NCBI GenBank assembly: GCA_002221725.1
Contig: NJFT01000083.1
Span: forward strand, 62,001 to 126,000
Source of the DNA: Scedosporium boydii
Taxonomy: Eukaryota > Ascomycota > Sordariomycetes > Microascales > Microascaceae
Direction of reading: 5' to 3'
DNA: 64,000 nucleotides
Below are positions 32,595 through 43,687 of the stretch, piece after piece. The notes below the pieces were generated by a model, which was not told the DNA's origin, searched no databases, and saw only the letters and a program-made list of their open reading frames with translations. The first letter of the stretch is position 1. Each line of letters begins with the position of its first letter. The translations under genes and the position numbers were made by a program.

Positions 32595-33413
32595 ATGGCT
32601 CCCCCAAGCAGCCTTGTCCTCTCGACCCGGAGCGCCTCAACAGCGCTCCGACATCCGGTGATCCGAAACTTTTCATCCACCAGACTCCTCGCGGCGAAGA
32701 AGCCTCCGGCACCGCATAAGCCCCTCGTGCTGGAGAAGCCTCTGAAGTTCAACCCTCCCTCCCATGGATCGCGGTTACCAAAGAAGCGCATACCTCAGCA
32801 CTATGGCGGCCAGCTGTCCCAGGAGGAGATTAAGGCTCAGGACCGGCGGGACTATCCCACGATGATGCCGCCGCAAGGGACATGGGCGCATTGGTTCTGG
32901 ACGAATCGGACGATTCATGTTGTTATCACGGCGGTATGATTCTTCGGGAGCCTGCGCCCGGAGAGGGGAATCTTCTCCTCGCTGGGGCAGGCAGATATAT
33001 CCGAAAACGAGGCCGCATATGTACTAACTTATTGGGATTGATAGGGCACACTCCTGGTACTCGGAATATCAACCTACTTCATGAATTTCGCGCACACCTC
33101 GCCCTTCGCACACCTCCTCCCCCCCATATCCGAATTCTCCGAGCACCCGATAGAGTTTATCCAGACGTACCTAGCCGTGATGAAGATGCATAACCAACAC
33201 AACAGCCAATTGGCGTTCGAGAGCCGATCGAAGAAGATGGACGACGTGCTCAAGAGGCAGGCTTTCCAGATGGCGCATAAGACGGAGAAGGGCCCGATTG
33301 AGAAGTACTTTGGCCTGGGCAGGAAGGAGCCCGAGGTGGAGGAGACCCCAGCCGAGGAGAAGCCTGAGGCTGTTGGGGAGGAGAAGCCTAAGAAGAGATT
33401 TGGGATCTTCTAA
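32595..33413 (+). CDS. Predicted mitochondrial single-pass membrane protein, unknown function
   Basis: Two exons, 32595-32933 and 33045-33413, encode 235 residues. The 111-nt intron has donor GCG|GTATGA and acceptor ATAG|GGC. The N-terminus is rich in Arg, Ser and Ala without acidic residues (LSTRSASTALRHP, NFSSTRLLAAKK), as in a mitochondrial presequence. A conserved-looking block HYGGQLSQEE, then MMPPQGTWAHWFWTNR, precedes one hydrophobic span HVVITAGTLLVLGISTYFM (about 108-126). Next come FAHTSPFAHLLPP and an amphipathic region. The tail is Glu/Lys/Pro-rich, ending KKRFGIF. I know similar proteins only as uncharacterised fungal mitochondrial proteins. A respiratory or inner-membrane role is inferred from its presequence and its shared promoter with cytochrome c. 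Confidence 0.72.
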
Positions 33414-33976
33414 GGGATTACGGCATGGCAATATAGAGTGTGGCTACAGAATATTCCGAGGCAGATGTCCTCGTCCTACTTCCAGAGATACTGGCAAGTT
33501 GTAAATATCATTGTATCAAAAGCACCAATACAGTAATATCTCCACACGATTTTGACCAAGAAACACGAATACTACATAGTTAGTAATTATGAGAAGATGA
33601 ATAGAAAAAAGAAAATCCGATCAACATGGCGGATAAAAGCGCATAACCTGTTTCTGGCGATCTTGGAAGAACCGAGGTTGAGCGATATCGGCTTATCAAT
33701 AAGCTACTGGAGACGCATTGATGAATTGATTGATTGATACGCTGACTTGTGCTGCCAAATGACGACAGAACCACTGTAAAGGGACACTATCAATTCCACC
33801 CCACCACCACCGCATCACGAGTCACGCCTCGACTTAACGCTACCGCTTCATGTTTGCCTACCAGAACCTCTCTTACCCGCTGTCACTACCACAACCTCCT
33901 CCAAACTCATACTTACACGATCTGCTCGTTTCCGTAGTTGCTTGTAGTTGTCAGCTTCAACTACGCATTTCTAAAA
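33414..33976. other. Intergenic region before VPS20
   Basis: 563 nt holding the 3' UTR of the preceding gene and the VPS20 promoter. Pyrimidine-rich CACCACC-type words occur just upstream of VPS20. No gene is seen. Confidence 0.4.
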
Positions 33977-34775
33977 ATGGGGGCCAACTCCAGCAAAGTA
34001 ACGGCTCAGGACAAGTACGCCAGAACCTCTCCTATCCCACCCTCTCCCCTCTCTCCTCCCACAACTCCCTCTCCATACGAACGCTAACTTACCCCTTCGC
34101 CACACTTTCCAGAGCCATACTAGACATGAAAATCCAACGCGACAAGCTCCACCAATACCAACGCCGCATAACCATCCTCACCGACAAAGAAACCGCCATC
34201 GCCAAAGAGATGCTCTCCCGCGGCGACAAGAACCGCGCGCTGCTCGCCCTCCGCCGGAAAAAGTACCAAGAGGGCCTGCTGGCCAAGACGGACGCCCAGC
34301 TCGAGCAGCTCGAGAAGTTGACGTCGAGCGTCGAGTTCGCGCTCATACAGAAGGACGTCGTGTTCGGGCTGGAGCAGGGGACGAAGGTGTTGACGGAGAT
34401 TCATGCGGAGATGGGGGGGATTGAACATGTGGAGAAGTTGATGGGGGAGACGGCGGATGCTATTGCATATCAGCAGGTATGTTGGGAATTACCGGGAATC
34501 CTACAGGAACCGTCTTTTCTTTTTCTTGGTTTTCGGCGACTAATGAACGGGTGTGTCTACAGGAGGTGAGCGATATGCTTGGTGGGAAGATTACGGTTCA
34601 GGATGAGGAGGAGGTGGAAGACGAGTTGGCGGCGCTGGAGGCCGAGGTCGCAGGGAAAACAGCGGTGTTGCCCAACGTGCCGGATTCGAGCCTCCCCATC
34701 CACGAGAGACCCGAGGGCGTCCGGGAGGCGGAACCGGCGAAACAACCTGAGCGGACAGCGATGCTGGCATCTTAA
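33977..34775 (+). CDS. VPS20: ESCRT-III subunit VPS20/CHMP6
   Basis: Three exons, 33977-34014, 34113-34476 and 34563-34775, encode 204 residues. The first splice joins MGANSSKVTAQDK to AILDMKIQRDKLHQYQRRI. Gly2 followed by Ser5/Ser6 is a good N-myristoylation site, as known for Vps20/CHMP6. The core is the basic helical Snf7 fold: AIAKEMLSRGDKNRALLALR, KKYQEGLLAKTDAQLEQLE, then the acidic autoinhibitory half with EVSDMLGGKITVQDEEEVED. Vps20 links ESCRT-II (Vps25) to Snf7 polymerisation on endosomes during multivesicular-body sorting. Confidence 0.92.
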
Positions 34776-35141
34776 TCCGCGTTTTGATAATGGCTCGTTT
34801 CGTTTTATCTTGCTTATACATGCCGGAGTTTTTGTTCGTCTAATGCCGGTTACGGAGTTGTTCATTGAGCGGGTGGATTTATGAAAGACCTAGAATTGTG
34901 GCATTTCTCCTCTTTTTTGCATCAAGGGGTCCGGAGCATATCGTCTTTTTTTTTTTGAAACGATAGGGAGTACACAATGATGTTTTATGAAGAATCTTGT
35001 TGTTTCTTTTATCAACCTAGCACGGAAGACTCATTACCCCTTTCCCTTTCCCTTTTCTTTTTATCCTCCCCCCATTTCACGTCATCCTCGGCTAGTTTAT
35101 GTTTGATAGATATGAGGAACCCTCCTCTAGACCATTAAATC
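34776..35141. other. Convergent spacer VPS20 / fructosamine kinase
   Basis: 366 nt with T-rich runs, holding two 3' UTRs. Nothing else is recognised. Confidence 0.4.
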
Positions 35142-36284
35142 TCATAAGTTGCCATACTTCGAAAGCAGTTTCTGCATGATAGACATCGCCGACCCACGAT
35201 ACCCTCCACCAAAGAGAGCGGTATGATTCAAATGGTGATACCTAAATCTCATCGTTAGCTCACCAGCATTCAAACAAGAAGAAGGACCAGCAACTCACAG
35301 CTCATACAATAACAACCTATCCTCCCACTCCTCAACCGGCTCACCTTTCGGCACCAACCTCTCGTACTCCTTCCAAAACCCGGATCCAAACCCTCCAAAC
35401 ATCCTCATGATCCCCAACTCATACTCCGAATGCCCATACACGCACGAAGGATCATAAACCACCTCCTCCACCCCTCCCTTGCCCCCAATCCGTCCCCTCG
35501 CATGATTCCCCGACCACAAATCCCCGTGAACAACAACAGGCACCACGCCCTTGAGCCGGTCCTCCCCCAGGACCCTAGGCACGACGTTCTCAATGGTATT
35601 ATTCACGGCATCCTCGAGCGCGCCGTCACTTTCGCCCTTGCGCTTACACTCAAGCAAGATGGCCCGGAGCCTATTCTCCCCGAAGAACGCCGCCCACGAA
35701 TCCTGCCAGCTGTTTTCTTGCACCGTCGCGCCGCAGCACGTAGGCACGGGGAAGCCGAAGGCGGGTTTCGTGTGTCCTGGGGGAATAGGTGCGGGTGTTG
35801 TGTGGAGCTTTGCGAGCTTTTGGGCTAGGGATTGGCCAGAACCAACGCCGGAGGAATGGGAGAAGTCGAGGAATTCGGTGGCGAGGAAGAACTGGTTGGG
35901 GTTGGAGAGGGGGCCGTGGGCGAGGGATTTGGGGCAGAGGTTTGGGACGACGGAGTTTATTGCGTTGAGGGAGGCGTGTTCGCCTGGAAGTTGTAAGTCA
36001 GTTCAATCTTAGGAGCTGTTCGTTCTCACATAGAGAAGAAAGAGCTTCTATCAATTGCTTCGGACTAAGTCAAAAAAGCGCATATAAGGTAAAATACCTC
36101 TGAACATTACTTCTGAATCACTACCGCTCCCCGTCTTCACGAAATAATCCACTTCCTCTCCGTTGACAGTGGCTGTCAGGCGAAATGTCGATGCGAAGCC
36201 AGAGCCTCCGTGCGGTGACATCTTGGTCGTCGCGGCGTCGAGAGCGAGCGCCTTGATGAGTGCTGGGTCTACAGTTGGCGCCAT
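35142..36284 (-). CDS. Fructosamine/ketosamine-3-kinase family protein
   Basis: Three exons, 36284-36098, 35983-35299 and 35241-35142, encode 323 residues. Splicing joins SEVMFRG to EHASLNAINSVVPNLCP and LLLYEL to YHLNHTALFGGGYRGSAMSI, all in frame. Family motifs are present in order: glycine-rich GGSGFASTFRL, YFVKTG (ATP lysine), the MFRGEHASLNAI helix, catalytic loop VVHGDLWSGNH, metal-binding DPSCVYGHSEYELGIMRMFG, and the C-terminal HLNHTALFGGGY. FN3K-type kinases phosphorylate ketosamines on glycated proteins so that the adduct decomposes, that is, protein deglycation in the cytosol. The substrate range of this fungal member is not known. The residue after DP is Ser where Ala is usual; the family nevertheless fits well. 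Confidence 0.88.
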
Positions 36285-37068
36285 TCCTGTAAGTTACCTC
36301 GTCTCGATTGGATATCGGTGCAAGTCTGCGATGGCAGTAGTATAAAGCTTGAATCTACTTGCTCCTCTTGAGCCCAGTCTAGATAATAAGACGAGAGTAT
36401 GAGAAGATGGAAGAATGAAGAGAGGATGAGGGGTTGATAACAATAAGCAGCAGCGTCTGCACGAATCATTACATCATCCGATATCATCCATTGTTTCCTG
36501 ATCTTCGCCATCTGAATGATTCCACTCATGTGTTTGTGCATCATGTGCTTCCACTTCTTCCACTCTACGCAACAGTGGCAATGGGAGCATGGTTCATCGT
36601 TGACATCTCTCCCATAACTACTTGGTAGAAGCTACATTTCAAATTATAGAATCTGATCCAATCCCAGTTTTCCAAAGAATAGATATCCATAACAAGTCCA
36701 TAAAAACACAGGGCTAGCCAACCGAAATGCCAACAGACAAAATGCTTGCAGAATCCCCCCTCCGAAGACATCAATGATACAGCCCATGAGGGACATGATG
36801 AAGAAGGAGAAGAATAGACACATAAAACACACAAATATGCGATGCAAACCAGATCAAATCAACCCGCTGAAAATTCGTAGCAAGAGAAGGAAAAAACCAT
36901 CTAACATGGAGGGGGAATAAAGCACAACCATTCTATGCCATGCTGCCATACTTTCTAAAAATGCTTTGATGAAAAAAAAACGAGACGCCCTTCGTGATAC
37001 AACGTTTTGAAGCTCCATGAACCTCCTTTTTAATTGCAACATCAAAACATGCTTCTCATGTCATCAAA
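36285..37068. other. Intergenic region, fructosamine kinase promoter and GLT1 3' flank
   Basis: 784 AT-rich nucleotides. Open frames here are short and hydrophobic by chance. No gene is supported. Confidence 0.4.
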
Positions 37069-40000
37069 TCATGCCTTTTCCATCGCCTCGAAAACCTCCT
37101 GCGCGGTGGCCCGAACAATACCGCCAGTTACAGGCAGTTCGGTACAGTTCTCGAGGTAGAGATCGACCTCGCGAGCGGCCTGGCGACCCTCGTTGATACC
37201 CCTATTATATCGTTAGCATATCCTGTCGCGAAAGGTAGAGAGGCGGGGGTCATGTAGTAGGAACTAATTAAACTTACCAGACGATAAGGGACTGGCCGCG
37301 GCGGCAGTCACCAGCAGCGAAAACGCCCTCCACATTGGTGCAGTACTTGCCGGCAGGTGTCTTAACGTTCTTCCTAGCATCCTTCTCAATCATGTCGCCG
37401 AGGACACGATCTTCAGGGCCGAGGAAACCCATAGACAAGAGAACAAGGTCGGCGGGGAAGAACTCTCGGGAGTCCTCAAGCTTCTTCATGTCCCAGCCGC
37501 CATTGGAAGAGCGGGTCCACTCTACGCGAACGGTGTTGATACCCTTCAGCTTGCCCGTACCATCGTCGACAAACTCCTCCGACATGATGCAGTACTCGCG
37601 GGGGTCCTTGCCCGTGTGTTGCTTAACTTCATTGTGGCCGTAGTCGACCCGGTAGATGCGCGGCCACTGGGGCCAAGGGTTATCACTAGCACGCTCGGGG
37701 GGAGGCTGTGGCAGAAGCTCAAAGTTGACAACAGACTTGGCGCCGTGCCGGAGGGAGGTACCGATACAGTCATTGCCCGTATCACCACCGCCAATGACGA
37801 TGACGTTCTTGCCCTTGGCCGAGATGTAAGCACCGTCGGCGAGCTCAGAGTCGAGAAGAGATTTGGTGTTGGCGTGAAGGAACTCCATAGCGAAGTGGAT
37901 ACCCTCAAGATTGCGTCCCTTGGCCGGTAGGTCTCGGGCGACGGTCGAACCCGTGCAGATGACTACAGCGTCGTTCTCAGCCTTGAGGTCGGTCAAGCTG
38001 ATCTCCTGGCCAATGGCCACGCCAGTCTTGAAAACGACACCCTCAGCAGCCATAAAGTCCGTTCGTCGCTTGACGATTCGCTTGTCCAGCTTCATGTTGG
38101 GAATACCGTACATCAAGAGGCCACCAGGACGGTCAGACCTTTCATAGACGGTGACACTATGACCGGCCCTGTTGAGCTGGTCGGCGCAAGCCAAACCAGA
38201 GGGACCGGATCCAATAATTGCAACCTTCTTTCCGGTGCGGACCTCAGGAGGCCTAGGAACCATCCAGCCCATCTCAAAACCGCGATCGATTATGGCGCAC
38301 TCAATGGACTTGATACCCACAGGGTCCTCGTTGATTCCGAGAACGCAGGCACCCTCGCACGGGGCGGGGCACACGCGGCCCGTGAACTCGGGGAAGTTGT
38401 TGGTCATCAAGAGTCTGTCGAGGGCATCGCGCCATCTGTTTTGAAACAATAAATCGTTAAATTTTGGAATAATATTGGAAATAGGGCAACCGGTTTCTGA
38501 CTGGCAGAAAGGGACACCACAATCCATGCAGCGGGCCGACTGATATTTAAGCTCATCCTCGTCCAGGCGCTGGCTGAGTTCCTGCCAATCCTTGATCCGA
38601 GTCTTGGCCGAGCGGTACTTTTCCGTGCGGCGGTGATACTTCATGAAGCCTTTGGTCTTGTCAAGGACGAGGGCCTTCTTCTTCTTCTCCGCAGCGCCAT
38701 CGGCGATCATTTCCTCCATATCCTGAAGCTTCGGACCCTTGTTGTTGACTACCTTGGGTTGGGGAGAAGGGGTCGGGATCGGGACGATGAAATTGGTAAC
38801 GCCGTTGGACTCAGCTGCCTTCTTGGCAGCTTCCTCCGCAAGAACCCTCTTGTAATCAACAGGGAGCACCTTGACGAAGCGAGAGAGAGCCCTAGAAAAG
38901 TTCATCAAGATACGTGCGGCAAGCTCGGATCCAGTGTAATGGTGGTGATCCTCGATAAGGCCACGAAGGTATGCAACCTCAGCAGGGTCTTCGACCGGGC
39001 CAGTCTCGACCATTTCAGAGTTCAACTTGGAGAGGAAGTCATGGTGCTTGTCGAGGACGTAGGCGATACCACCAGACATACCAGCAGCGAAGTTGCGACC
39101 AGTGCTGCCAAGAATGACAACCCTACCACCAGTCATGTACTCACAACCGTGATCGCCGACACCCTCTACGACAGCGGTGGCACCCGAGTTTCGGACGGCG
39201 AAACGCTCAGCGGCGATACCACGGAAGAAGCAGGTACCGCTAGTAGCTCCATAGAGACAAACATTACCGATGAGAACGTTCTCCTCGGCCTTGAAGACGG
39301 CGGAGCGTGGAGGGTAGATGATCAGGCGACCTCCAGACAGACCCTTACCGACGTAATCGTTGGCATCACCCTCAAGCTCCAACGTGACGCCAGGGGCGAG
39401 GAAAGCACCGAAAGATTGGCCCGAGGAGCCCTTGATATTAACATGGACCGTGTCTACAGGCAGCCCCACTTCACCGAAGCGCTTGGAGATGTGGTACGAG
39501 AGAGAGGTACCCAACGCTCGGTCAGTGTTGACAACCTCGCACTCAATCCTCGATGGCAGACCCTTTTCGAGCGTCGTTTCGGATTCGGAAATGAGCTTGT
39601 TGTCCAAACGTATGTAGAGCTTGTGATCTTGCTTGCGGACGTTGAAGGTGGCTACGCCAGGGCGTAGTTTGTGGGCGGGGGTGAGGAGCAAGCTCAAGTC
39701 GATATTGGCAGTCTTGTTGGTTCGCAGATCGTCGCGGACAGTAAGCATCTCGGCACGACCGACCATCTCATTAACGGTGCGGAATCCGAGCTTGGCCATG
39801 ATGGCTCGCATCTCGTTCGCGACGTAGTAGAAGAAGTTAATAACATGCTCCGGACTACCCGCAAACTTCTTCCTGAGTTCGGGATCCTGAGTGGCGATAC
39901 CAACTGGGCAAGTATTCAAATGACACTTCCTCATGAAGATACAGCCCATGGCGATCAAAGGAGCAGTGGCAAAGCCCCACTCCTCAGCTCCAAGGAGACA

Positions 40001-43000
40001 GGCGATGGCGACATCACGACCGGTACGGAGCTGGCCGTCAGTCTGGACAACGACGCGGCCACGCAAATCGTTAAGGACAAGTGTCTGATGGGTCTCTGCG
40101 AGGCCAAGCTCCCATGGGAGACCGGCATATTTGATACCAGTCCAGCGCGAAGCACCGGTACCGCCGTCGTGACCAGCGATAAGGATGTGGTCAGCCTTCG
40201 CCTTGGCAACACCAGAAGCGATAATGCCAACGCCGACTTCCGACACAAGCTTGACAGACACACGAGACCTAGGGTTTGAGCACTTCAAGTCGTAGATCAA
40301 CTGCTTCAAATCTTCAATGGAGTAGATGTCATGGTGAGGAGGCGGCGAAATAAGACCGACACCGGGGGTGGAATGACGGGTGCGAGCAATAGAGGAGGAA
40401 ACCTTGTGGCCGGGTAGCTCACCACCTTCCCCAGGCTTAGCTCCCTGTGCCATCTTAATCTGAATCTCGTCAGAGTCCGCAAGGTACGCGGAAGTAACAC
40501 CGAAACGACCGGATGCAACCTGCTTGATGGCGGACCTCATGGTGTCGCCGTTGGGGAAGCGTTGTGAGCGTTCAGGATCCTCACCACCTTCGCCAGTGTT
40601 GGATTTGCCGCCGAGCCTGTTCATGGCAATGGCAAGAGTAGAGTGAGACTCCATGGAGATGGAGCCATAGGACATGGCGCCTGTGCAGAATCGACGTACA
40701 ATCTCGGTCCAAGGCTCAACTTGGTCAATATGGATAGGTTCAGCATCTTCAAAGTTGAAGTCAAGTAGGCCACGGAGCGTGCACGACTTGATCTGCTCAT
40801 ATTCTCGGCGAGAGTAGGCCTCGTAGGACTTGTCGTTCTTCGTGCGAACGGCATCCTGGAGGTTGGCAATGGCAGTGGGGTCGTTGACGTGGGGCTCGCC
40901 ACCGTCTCGCCAGTGATACTCGCCCGACTCGGGAAGAGATTCGATACCTACAGTGTACCTCGAGGGGAAACCCCGCTCATGGAACCTGAAGCCATCCTGG
41001 GCAATGATTTCGAAAGTAGCACCCTGGATACGAGAAGGTGTACCGTAGAAGCACCTCTCGACGACAACCTCATCAAGGCCGAGAGCCTCGAAGATCTGGG
41101 CACCCTTGTAGCTGGCCAAGGTAGAGATACCCATCTTGCTCATGACCTTGAGAATTCCACCGTCGCAGGAATGCTTGTAGTTCCGGATAAGCTCATCATC
41201 GGTGAGCTTCTTCTTAATTAAGCCTTCGCGGTTGAGCTTGAGGATGCACTCCATGGCGAGATAAGGGTTGATGGCGTCAGCACCATAACCGAGGAGCACA
41301 CACATGTGGTGGACTTCCCGAGCCTCGGCGGTCTCGACAACAATAGCAGCCATGGATCGCCATTTGTTGGAAACCAAATGATGGTGGACCATACCAGAGG
41401 CCAGGAGAGCAGAAACAGCAACACGGTCCGCACCTGTGTTCCGATCAGACAAGACGATGATCCTGTCCTTAGCTTCGATTGCCGACATAGCCTCGCTACA
41501 GATAAAATCGAGGTGTTTCAGATAGCCGTCGACGCCCTCCTTCTTCGGGAAGGTCAGGTCAATAGTCTTGACAGTCCATTTGGGATACTTTATATGCATG
41601 TGCACTAAAGAGTTGAACTCGGGAATCGAGAGGATAGGGCTAGGTAGCAGGAGACGGTCACATTGAGAGCCGTCCATTTCCAGAAGGTTGCCTTGAGGAC
41701 CCACATAACAATCGAGAGACATGACGATAGACTCTCGAATAGGGTCGATGGGGGGGTTGGTGACCTGGGCGAAGAGCTGGCGGAAGTATTCGTAAGGTAG
41801 TCGAGGAGCCTGCGCTAAGCATGCGAGAGGAGCATCGTTACCCATTGAGCCCAGTGCTTCTTTCTCATCTGAGGCCATGGGCGCCAAGAGCAAGCTGACT
41901 TGCTCATGGGTGTAACCGAAGGCGTGCAATAGAGGATCCTGTTGGAGGGAAGCGGAGTCGGGCTTAGGAGAAAGATCCCTCTTGGCCGAGATGGCCTCGT
42001 ACACCTCGGGTAGAGTAATTAGCTCTCTCTCAACCCAGGACCGGAAGTCGAAGCGGTTCGCAACATTGGTCTTCAGCTCAGTGTCATCAATGATACGACC
42101 AGCTAGTGTGTCGACGAGCAACATACGGCCAGGCTGGAGACGACCCTTCTTGATAACGCGCTCAGGGTCGACATAGAGAGTTCCCACTTCGGAAGCACAG
42201 ATTATGCGGTCATCATCCATGACGTAGAAACGGCAAGGCCGAAGACCATTTCGGTCGAGATTGGCACCACAATAACGACCATCGGCGAAGGTGAAAAGGG
42301 CGGGGCCATCCCATGGCTCCATCTGACAGGCGGCCCATTCGTAGAATGCAGCCTTTTTAGGGTCCATGCTAGAGTTCCCTTGCCAGGCTTCAGGAACCAT
42401 AAGCATAACCGCTTCGGGTAAGGAGAGGACGCCGTTGATAGTCAACAACTCGAGCACATTATCAAAGGCGGCAGAGTCGGAACCGCCCTCCTCCACAATG
42501 GGATAGAGCGCCTCAAGTTCGGTGCCAAATTTGTCGGAACGCATGACACCCTCTCGAGCCTTCATCCAGTTCTTATTGCCACGAAGAGTGTTGATCTCAC
42601 CATTGTGGGCAGCCCATCGGAGGGGTTGAGCACGATCCCAAGAGGGGAAGGTGTTCGTAGAAAACCGAGAATGGACAAGGGCGAAGTGTGCCTCATAGTC
42701 CGCGTTGACGAGATCATGGTAGTACTGGTAGACCTGCACGGGGGCAAGTTGGCCCTTGTAAACAATATTCTTGTTCGACAAGGAGCAGAGGTAAAACCAG
42801 TTATGCAGCCCAAGAGTGTGAGTAGCTCTCTTCCTCAGGACGTAGAGCTGCCTCTCGAAAAGACGCTCATCGAACTTCTCGGGGTCAGTCTGCTCAGGAG
42901 CATTTCCAGTTCCATAAGCGGACGCCAACACGACGAAGGGCTGCATTATAACGGGTTCTCGAGACTTGGCGGCAGGACCCAGAAGGGTGGAATCGACTGG

Positions 43001-43687
43001 GGGGCGGCGCCAGCCTAGCACTCGGAGGCCCAGAGACTCGGCAATCTCCTCAAACTCGCGGATGGACCGTTGGAGAGTCTCATCGTGGGGCTTGAAGAAG
43101 AGGTTGCCGACAGCATATTGGCCAGGGGCGGGTAGCTTTATATGTTCCTCTCGCTCAAAATTCTTGATAAAAAACTTATGAGGGATAGACGTCATTACGC
43201 CAGCACCATCGCCATCTCGAGCATCGGAACCAGTCGCCCCACGATGGGTCATGTTGCACAGTAGGTTTCGAGCTGTGGGCGGTGGACCTGTCAGTTTGTG
43301 GAATTCTACATATTGAGATCATGACAAAGAACTCACCATCGCTCACAATCTTGTGGCTTGCCTTGCCCTTGATATGACTGAAGAATTGGCAAGTTAGAGG
43401 CCCATTCCAGTTTTGTATACACATCCGTAGAAAGAAGCTAAACACTCAACATACCAAGCAAAACCAACACCACAGGCATCCTTTTCCAAGCTAGGATCAT
43501 ACAAACCCCTGAAGAAATGGTTAGTGCTATTGCCCAATCGGCAATGGGGCTCCAAGACTTACTGCTTCACCGGGAGGGCGCCAGCCCAGGAGGAATTATT
43601 CTCATCTTGGTATTGGTAAGGATGGTACTCCTCTTCTTGGGCGTCAATGTGGGTTTGTCGATCATCAAAATCAATAGGAATGCCCAT
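37069..43687 (-). CDS. GLT1: Glutamate synthase (NAD(P)H-GOGAT), fused large and small subunits
   Basis: Five exons, 43687-43563, 43508-43455, 43377-43337, 43272-37278 and 37201-37069, encode 2115 residues, matching the usual 2100-2150. The enzyme converts glutamine plus 2-oxoglutarate to two glutamates. A 53-residue propeptide precedes the glutaminase nucleophile, Cys54 in KDACGVGFAC. The type-2 glutamine amidotransferase domain contains MTHRGATGSDARDGDGAG and RFSTNTFPSWDRAQPLRW. The central and FMN domains follow, with GHDGGTGASRWTGIKYAGLP and iron-sulfur cysteines in GCIFMRKCHLNTCPVG (about 1180-1195). Next are the GxGxG beta-helix and the small-subunit region with CMDCGVPFCQ (about 1656), GSGPSGLACA (about 1765) and VIGGGDTGNDCIG (about 1900), which bind FAD and NAD(P)H. 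Exons 1-3 are small, and the intron sequences between them would break the frame if retained. Confidence 0.96.

Noticed and set aside
38633..39667. 344-codon plus-strand open frame opposite GLT1
   Set aside because: It lies wholly antisense to the conserved FMN/GxGxG region of GLT1 and has no recognisable motif. A long shadow frame is expected from the codon bias of a highly expressed gene.
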